In this document: one piece after another, positions 37,617 to 41,958 of the stretch
How the letters are laid out: each line of letters begins with the position of its first letter
Position numbering within the stretch: the first letter of the stretch is position 1
Assembly: GCF_003611735.1 (NCBI RefSeq)
Contig: NZ_RAWG01000055.1
Span: 1 to 41,958 of the forward strand
Direction of reading: 5' to 3'
DNA from: Corallococcus sicarius
GTDB taxonomy: Bacteria; Myxococcota; Myxococcia; Myxococcales; Myxococcaceae
Length of the DNA: 41,958 bases
The notes under the pieces: model-generated
Told to the model about the DNA's origin: nothing
The model's database searches: none
What the model saw: only the letters and a program-made list of their open reading frames with translations
Translations under genes and position numbers: made by a program

Positions 37617-38396
37617 TCAGGGCGTGCGGTAGCGGCCGGCGAGCTGGTGGCTCGCACCGCGCAACATCCCCAGCTCCGCCTGCTCCAGGGCCGCGAACGC
37701 CTCCGCGGCCTCCAGCCCGGGGACGCAGACCGTCTCGCCGCGCTCCAGCGCCACGAGCGAGGCGGTGACGACGTCCTCCGGCGACATCGTGCCGGCATAG
37801 CCGCCGTTGAACTCGGTGGCCGTCATCCCCGGGCAGACGACCTGCGCGCGCACCGGCGTGCCCTTGAGCTCGCCCGCGAGCGTGCGGGTGAAGTGGACGA
37901 GGAACGCCTTCGCGCCCGCGTACGTGGCCCGGTGGGGGAGGGGAACCGGCGGCAGTGAACCGGAGAAGGCCAACAGGGAGGCGACGTTGATCACCGCGCC
38001 CCGCCCGCGCTCCAGCATGCCGGGCAGCGCCGCGCGGGTGGCCAGCATGGGCGCCAGGATGTGCAGGTGCGCCAGCCCCTCCAGCGCCGAGGGCTCCACC
38101 TGCGCGAAGGGCCCATAGCCCCCCACGCCCGCGTTGTTGATGACCAGGGAGATGTCCCCGCCCGCCGCGCGCGCGGCCACCCGGTGGATGTCTCCGTCCG
38201 CCGTGAGGTCCGCCCGCAGCACCTCCGCGCGGATGCCGTGCGCCGCCGTCAGCTCCGCCGCCTGCGCCTTGAGCCGCTCCTCGCGCCGCGCGACGAGGAC
38301 CAGGTCATACCCGAGCGCCGCGAGCCGCCGCGCGTACACCGCGCCAATTCCCGCGGACGTGCCCGTCACCAGTGCCGTACCTCGACTGCCTGCCAT
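37617..38396 (-). CDS. Short-chain dehydrogenase/reductase
   Basis: The 259-residue protein has the SDR cofactor motif TGTSAGIGAVYARRLA (TGxxxGIG), NNAGVG, a serine in NVASLLAFSG, and the YxxxK motif in TYAGAKAFLV. The arginine-rich segment VARREERLKAQ after beta-strand 2 suggests preference for NADP(H). The start ATG at 38396 has GGGAG upstream; the frame continues further up without a better start. It is probably co-transcribed with the aldo/keto reductase. Confidence 0.93.
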   Translation of the reverse strand: MAGSRGTALVTGTSAGIGAVYARRLAALGYDLVLVARREERLKAQAAELTAAHGIRAEVLRADLTADGDIHRVAARAAGGDISLVINNAGVGGYGPFAQVEPSALEGLAHLHILAPMLATRAALPGMLERGRGAVINVASLLAFSGSLPPVPLPHRATYAGAKAFLVHFTRTLAGELKGTPVRAQVVCPGMTATEFNGGYAGTMSPEDVVTASLVALERGETVCVPGLEAAEAFAALEQAELGMLRGASHQLAGRYRTP

Positions 38397-38555
38397 GTCT
38401 GCTCCCTGCCAGAGGGGAAAAGGGGCGCCGTGCCGCGATGAATGCTGGAGATGGCGACCCCCACCGCGAAGCGCACCGGCCCTCACGAGGCCACGGGGCC
38501 GCCCCCCTGCCCGCCAGGTAACGGCGGCATACCGCCCGCGCAACCCGGTCGTGCC

Positions 38556-40367
38556 TCAGCCGAGCGCCTGGGCCTTCTGGGGCACGTCGTGGAACTGCTG
38601 GCGGAAGAGGTCCGCGTAGACGCCCCCGCGCGCGAGCAGCTCCTCGTGCGTGCCGCGCTCCACGACGGCGCCCTGCTCCAGCACCAGGATGAGGTCCGCG
38701 TGGCGGATGGTGTTGAGCCGGTGCGCGATGACGATGCTCGTCCTGCCCGACAGCAACCGGCCGAGCGCCAGCTGGATGAGCGCCTCCGTGCGCGTGTCGA
38801 TGTTCGCCGTCGCCTCGTCGAGGATGAGCACGCGGGGCTCCGCGATGACCGCTCTCGCGAACGCGAGCAGCTGCCGCTGGCCCTGGCTGAGCGTGGCGCC
38901 ACCCTCGCCCATGACGGTGTCGTAGCCCTGGGGCAGCCGCAGGATGAAGTCGTGCGCGTGCACCGCCTTCGCCGCGGCCTCCACGTCCTCGCGGGTGGCG
39001 CCGGGCTTCCCGTAGGCGATGTTGTCCGCCACCTTGCCGCTGAAGAGGAACGGCTCCTGGAGCACCATCGCCATCTGGCGGCGGAGGCTTCCGCGCGTCA
39101 CCTGCCGCACGTCCTCGCCATCGATGCGCACCGTGCCCGCCGTCACGTCGTAGAAGCGCGGGACGAGGCTGGCCACCGTCGTCTTGCCCGCGCCGGTGTG
39201 GCCCACCAGCGCCAGCGTCTGGCCGGGCTCCAGGCGGAAGGACACGTCGCGCAGCACGGGCCGCGCGGGGTCGTAGCCGAAGGACACCCCTTCGAACACC
39301 ACCTGGCCCTTCAGCGGCCCCAGCTCCACCGCGCCGGGCACGTCCGGCGGCTCCGGCGCCTCGTCGAGGATGGCGTAGATGCGCTCCGCCCCCGCGAGCG
39401 CCGCCTGCATCAGCGTGGCCACCGACGCGGCCATCTGCACCGGCCGGAAGAACTGCGCCACGTAGATGAGGAACGCGGCCACGCCTCCCACGGTGAGCTC
39501 GCCCGCCAGCACCAGGGTGCCGCCGTAGCCAATCACCAGCGCGACGGACAGCGTGGACAGCAGGTCGATGGCCGGCGAGAACGCGGAGGTGATGCCCACC
39601 GCCGCCACGTTCGCGTCGCGGTTGGCCGCGTTGCGGTCGCGGAAGCGCTCGATGTTCTTCTCCGTGCGGTTGAATGCCTGCGCCTGCCGCACGCCCCCGA
39701 TCTCCTCCTGGAGGTTGGCCGTCACGTCACCCACCGTCTGGCGCGTCTTGCGGTAGGCATTGCGCGCCCGCGACGCGAAGAACCAGGTGGTGAAGACGAT
39801 GGCCGGGATGATGGAGAAGCACGCCAGCGCCAGCCGCGCGTTGAACGCCAGCATCGCGGCGAGCACGCCCACGAGCCCCAGCAGCGACCCCAACAGCTGC
39901 GTCAGCCCCTGCGCGAAGAGCTGGCTGAGCGTGTCCACGTCGCTGAGCAGGCGGCTCATCAGGTCGCCCAGGGGCCGGCGGTCGAACCACGCGAGCGGCA
40001 GGTGCTGGAGCCGCTCGAAGAGCCGCTTGCGCAGGTCCGCCAGCACATGCTGCCCGGCATGGCCCACCCGCCGCGTCTGCGCGCGCTGCGCCAGCGCGCC
40101 CACCACGTAGACGACGGACAGCGCCGCGAGCGTCAGGGCGAGCCCGCGTCCGTCCCCCGCGCCGATGTCGTGGTCGATGGCCCGGCTCACCAGGTACGGC
40201 CCCACCGCCTGGCACGCCGCGCCCACCAGGATGAAGCCCAGCGCCACGCCCAGCATGCGCGCGTGCGGACGCAGTTCGCCCAGCAGCCGCCGCAGCACCT
40301 GGCCGCGCCGCTCCGCCCGCCCGGCCTCCAGCTCCGCCAGCGCTTCGATGCCGCCGGGCCGCCTCAT
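38556..40367 (-). CDS. ABC exporter half-transporter with degenerate signature motif
   Basis: The 603-residue protein has six membrane helices (about 35-310) and an NBD. Walker A is GHTGAGKTT, the Q-loop is VLQEPFLFSG, the signature is LSQGQ instead of LSGGQ, Walker B is VLILDEATANID with the catalytic glutamate, and the switch histidine is in IVIAHRLNT. The frame starts 4 bases inside the end of the partner gene (ATGA). Signature-motif loss here and loss of catalytic residues in the partner are complementary, the mark of heterodimeric multidrug or peptide exporters such as TM287/288, BmrCD and TAP. The substrate is unknown. Confidence 0.93.
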   Translation of the reverse strand: MRRPGGIEALAELEAGRAERRGQVLRRLLGELRPHARMLGVALGFILVGAACQAVGPYLVSRAIDHDIGAGDGRGLALTLAALSVVYVVGALAQRAQTRRVGHAGQHVLADLRKRLFERLQHLPLAWFDRRPLGDLMSRLLSDVDTLSQLFAQGLTQLLGSLLGLVGVLAAMLAFNARLALACFSIIPAIVFTTWFFASRARNAYRKTRQTVGDVTANLQEEIGGVRQAQAFNRTEKNIERFRDRNAANRDANVAAVGITSAFSPAIDLLSTLSVALVIGYGGTLVLAGELTVGGVAAFLIYVAQFFRPVQMAASVATLMQAALAGAERIYAILDEAPEPPDVPGAVELGPLKGQVVFEGVSFGYDPARPVLRDVSFRLEPGQTLALVGHTGAGKTTVASLVPRFYDVTAGTVRIDGEDVRQVTRGSLRRQMAMVLQEPFLFSGKVADNIAYGKPGATREDVEAAAKAVHAHDFILRLPQGYDTVMGEGGATLSQGQRQLLAFARAVIAEPRVLILDEATANIDTRTEALIQLALGRLLSGRTSIVIAHRLNTIRHADLILVLEQGAVVERGTHEELLARGGVYADLFRQQFHDVPQKAQALG

Positions 40368-41862
40368 GCCGCTCCCTCCTGGCGCGCGGGTTGGAGCTGC
40401 GACCCGAGGATGTCGTTGTACAGCTCGCTCGTCGCCTTCAGCTCCTCGTGCCGGCCCTGCGCCGCGATGCGCCCCTCGTCCAGCACGAGGATGAGGTCCG
40501 CGTCCCGCACGGTGCTGATGCGCTGGGCGATGACCAGCGCCGTCCTGCGCTTGTCCCGCATCAGCGTGTCCAGCGCGCCCTGGATGGCTTCTTCCGTCCG
40601 CGCGTCCACCGCCGACGTGCTGTCGTCCAGGATGAGCAGGCGCGGGTCGGTGAGCAGCGCCCGCGCGATGGCCAGCCGCTGGCGCTGACCGCCCGACAGC
40701 CCCACGCCCCGCTCACCCACCACCGTGTCGTAGCCCTGCGGCAGCTCGCGGATGAACTGCGCCGCCTGCGCCGCCTGCGCCGCCGCCTCCACCTGCGCCT
40801 GGGTCGCGTCCGGGTGCCCGTAGGCGATGTTGTCGCGCACCGTGCCGGAGAACAGCAGCGCGTCCTGCAGCACGACGCCCAGCTGCGAGCGCAGGCTCGC
40901 CAGCGTCACGTCCCGCACGTCGTGCCCGTCCAGCAGCACCGCGCCCCCGGTGACGTCGTAGAAGCGCGGCAGCAGGTTGATGAGCGTGCTCTTGCCGGAG
41001 CCCGTGGTGCCCAGCACCGCCACCAATTGCCCGGGCTCCAGCGTCACGCTCACGCCGCGGAGGATCTCCCGCTCGCTGCCCGCGTAGCGGAAGCGCACAT
41101 CGCGCAATTCGATGCGGCCCTGCAAGGGCGGCAGCGGCACGGCGCCCGGGCGGTCCGTCACCTCCACCGCCGTGTCGAGCAGTTCGAAGACGCGCAGCGC
41201 GGAGGCGCTCGCCCGCGCCATGCCGGCCGCGAGGAAGCCCAGCGTCATCAGCGGCATCAGCAGGAAGGCCAGGTAGCTGTTGAAGGCCACCAGCTCCCCC
41301 AGCGAGAGCTGCTGGTGGAAGATGCGCCAGCCGCCCACGCCCACCACCACCAGCGTCCCCATGTTGGCGAAGAAGCTGACGAAGGGGAAGTTGTTGGACA
41401 GGACCCCCACCAGCCGCAGGTTCTGCGTGCGCAGCTGCTCGTTCGTCCGGCCATAGCGCTCCAGCTCCCGCGCCTCGCCGGAGAAGGAGCGCACCACGCG
41501 CAGCCCGCGCAGGTCCTCCTGGAGCGTGGTGTTGAGCGTGCCCAGCAGCGCCTGCAACTGGCCGAACAGGGGCCGCATCTGCTTCGAGAACGAGCGCAGC
41601 ACCAGGAGGATGGGGGCGACGGACGCGATGGCCGCCAGGGCCAGCACCGGGTCCAACCACAAGAGCAGCCCCGTGCAGCCCACGAGCATCGCCGCCGCCG
41701 CCGCGAACTGCACCACGCCGCTGCCCACGAAGGCGCGCACCGCCTCCACGTCGCTGGTGAGCCGCGTGAGCAATTGCCCCGTCTGCGCCTGGTCGTAGTA
41801 GCTGAAGGACAGCCGCTGGATGCGCGCGAAGAGCGCGTCGCGCAGGTCGAACGCCACGCCCT
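40364..41862 (-). CDS. ABC exporter half-transporter, degenerate ATP site (5' end lost)
   Basis: About 499 residues are visible of a protein that should be near 600; the first helices are beyond the window. Walker A is GTTGSGKST, the signature LSGGQ is canonical, but Walker B reads LLILDDSTSAVD (the catalytic Glu is Asp) and the switch histidine is Gln (VIAQRIST). With the downstream gene this gives one competent and one degenerate ATP site, as in TAP1/TAP2. The open frame continues to an ATG at 41884, but its first codons (MRAKSASQ) come from the fold-back sequence that begins at 41863, so they are not part of the real gene. Confidence 0.9.
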
Positions 41863-41958
41863 GCGACGCGCTCTTCGCGCGCATCCAGCGGCTGTCCTTC
41901 AGCTACTACGACCAGGCGCAGACGGGGCAATTGCTCACGCGGCTCACCAGCGACGTGG
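41746..41958. repeat. 96-bp perfect inverted repeat at the window end (probable fold-back artefact)
   Basis: Bases 41863-41958 are the exact reverse complement of 41746-41841, with a 21-base spacer (41842-41862). Both arms encode the same exporter segment (RIQRLSFSYYDQAQTGQLLT), once on each strand, and the second copy ends exactly with the sequence. A natural inverted gene duplication would have diverged at synonymous sites. The likely cause is a fold-back chimera in the library or a misassembled contig end; a genuine palindrome is possible but less likely. Confidence 0.9.

Noticed and set aside
38442-40688. A 748-residue open frame antisense to the exporter genes
   Set aside because: The minus-strand proteins carry every ABC motif; the plus frame has none.
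41880-41958. A second, plus-strand exporter gene beginning at the window end
   Set aside because: The protein match is real but comes from an exact reverse copy of 41746-41841, so it is a fold-back and not a separate gene.

Overview
The window is GC-rich DNA with strong third-position G/C bias, long antisense open frames that are only shadows of real genes, and few insertions. The gene set points to a member of the Myxococcota close to Myxococcus or Corallococcus: glmU-glmS, a recA whose upstream site matches the LexA-box consensus I recall for Myxococcus xanthus, Tex, an Hsp90-family paralogue, a LETM1-like protein, a spondin-domain lipoprotein and many secreted or lipid-anchored proteins. 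The genus is an inference. No rRNA, tRNA, CRISPR array, insertion sequence or phage gene was seen.

Layout. 1-5.1 kb: the C-terminal part of a VWA protein, an ABC-2 permease/ATPase pair, a stand-alone receiver protein, and an amidohydrolase coupled to an 84-residue protein. 5.4-8.5 kb: an 89-residue protein with a good sigma-70-type promoter, a large hairpin between convergent genes, a TatD-like hydrolase and a secreted gamma-glutamyltransferase. 8.8-12.3 kb: glmU and glmS, which make UDP-GlcNAc for the cell wall and lipopolysaccharide. 12.3-14.1 kb (minus strand): an ECF sigma operon of four translationally coupled genes, sigma factor, zinc-finger anti-sigma factor, DUF3106-like secreted protein and a small secreted acidic protein that is frameshifted here. 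14.2-16.3 kb: a membrane protein and SOS-type recA. 16.4-23.2 kb: a Tat-exported PhoD-like phosphatase, a secreted beta-helix protein and tex.

23.2-34.4 kb is more accessory. It holds two small orphan genes, an Hsp90-family/helical-repeat gene pair, a secreted metallo-beta-lactamase-fold hydrolase, a TerB/LETM1-like protein, a 1025-residue protein whose C-terminus carries a minimal kinase-like catalytic core behind a Thr/Lys/Pro linker, and a duplicated spondin-domain lipoprotein. 34.4-38.4 kb is a redox group: an FAD monooxygenase divergent from a TetR regulator, then an aldo/keto reductase and a short-chain dehydrogenase. 38.5 kb to the end is an asymmetric heterodimeric ABC exporter.

The last 96 bases are an exact reverse complement of bases 41746-41841, with a 21-base spacer. 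This looks like a fold-back junction at a contig end, so the 5' end of the last gene should not be trusted. The best candidates for new biology are the kinase-tailed protein (29775-32852) and the Hsp90 paralogue with its coupled helical-repeat partner (24086-27081).
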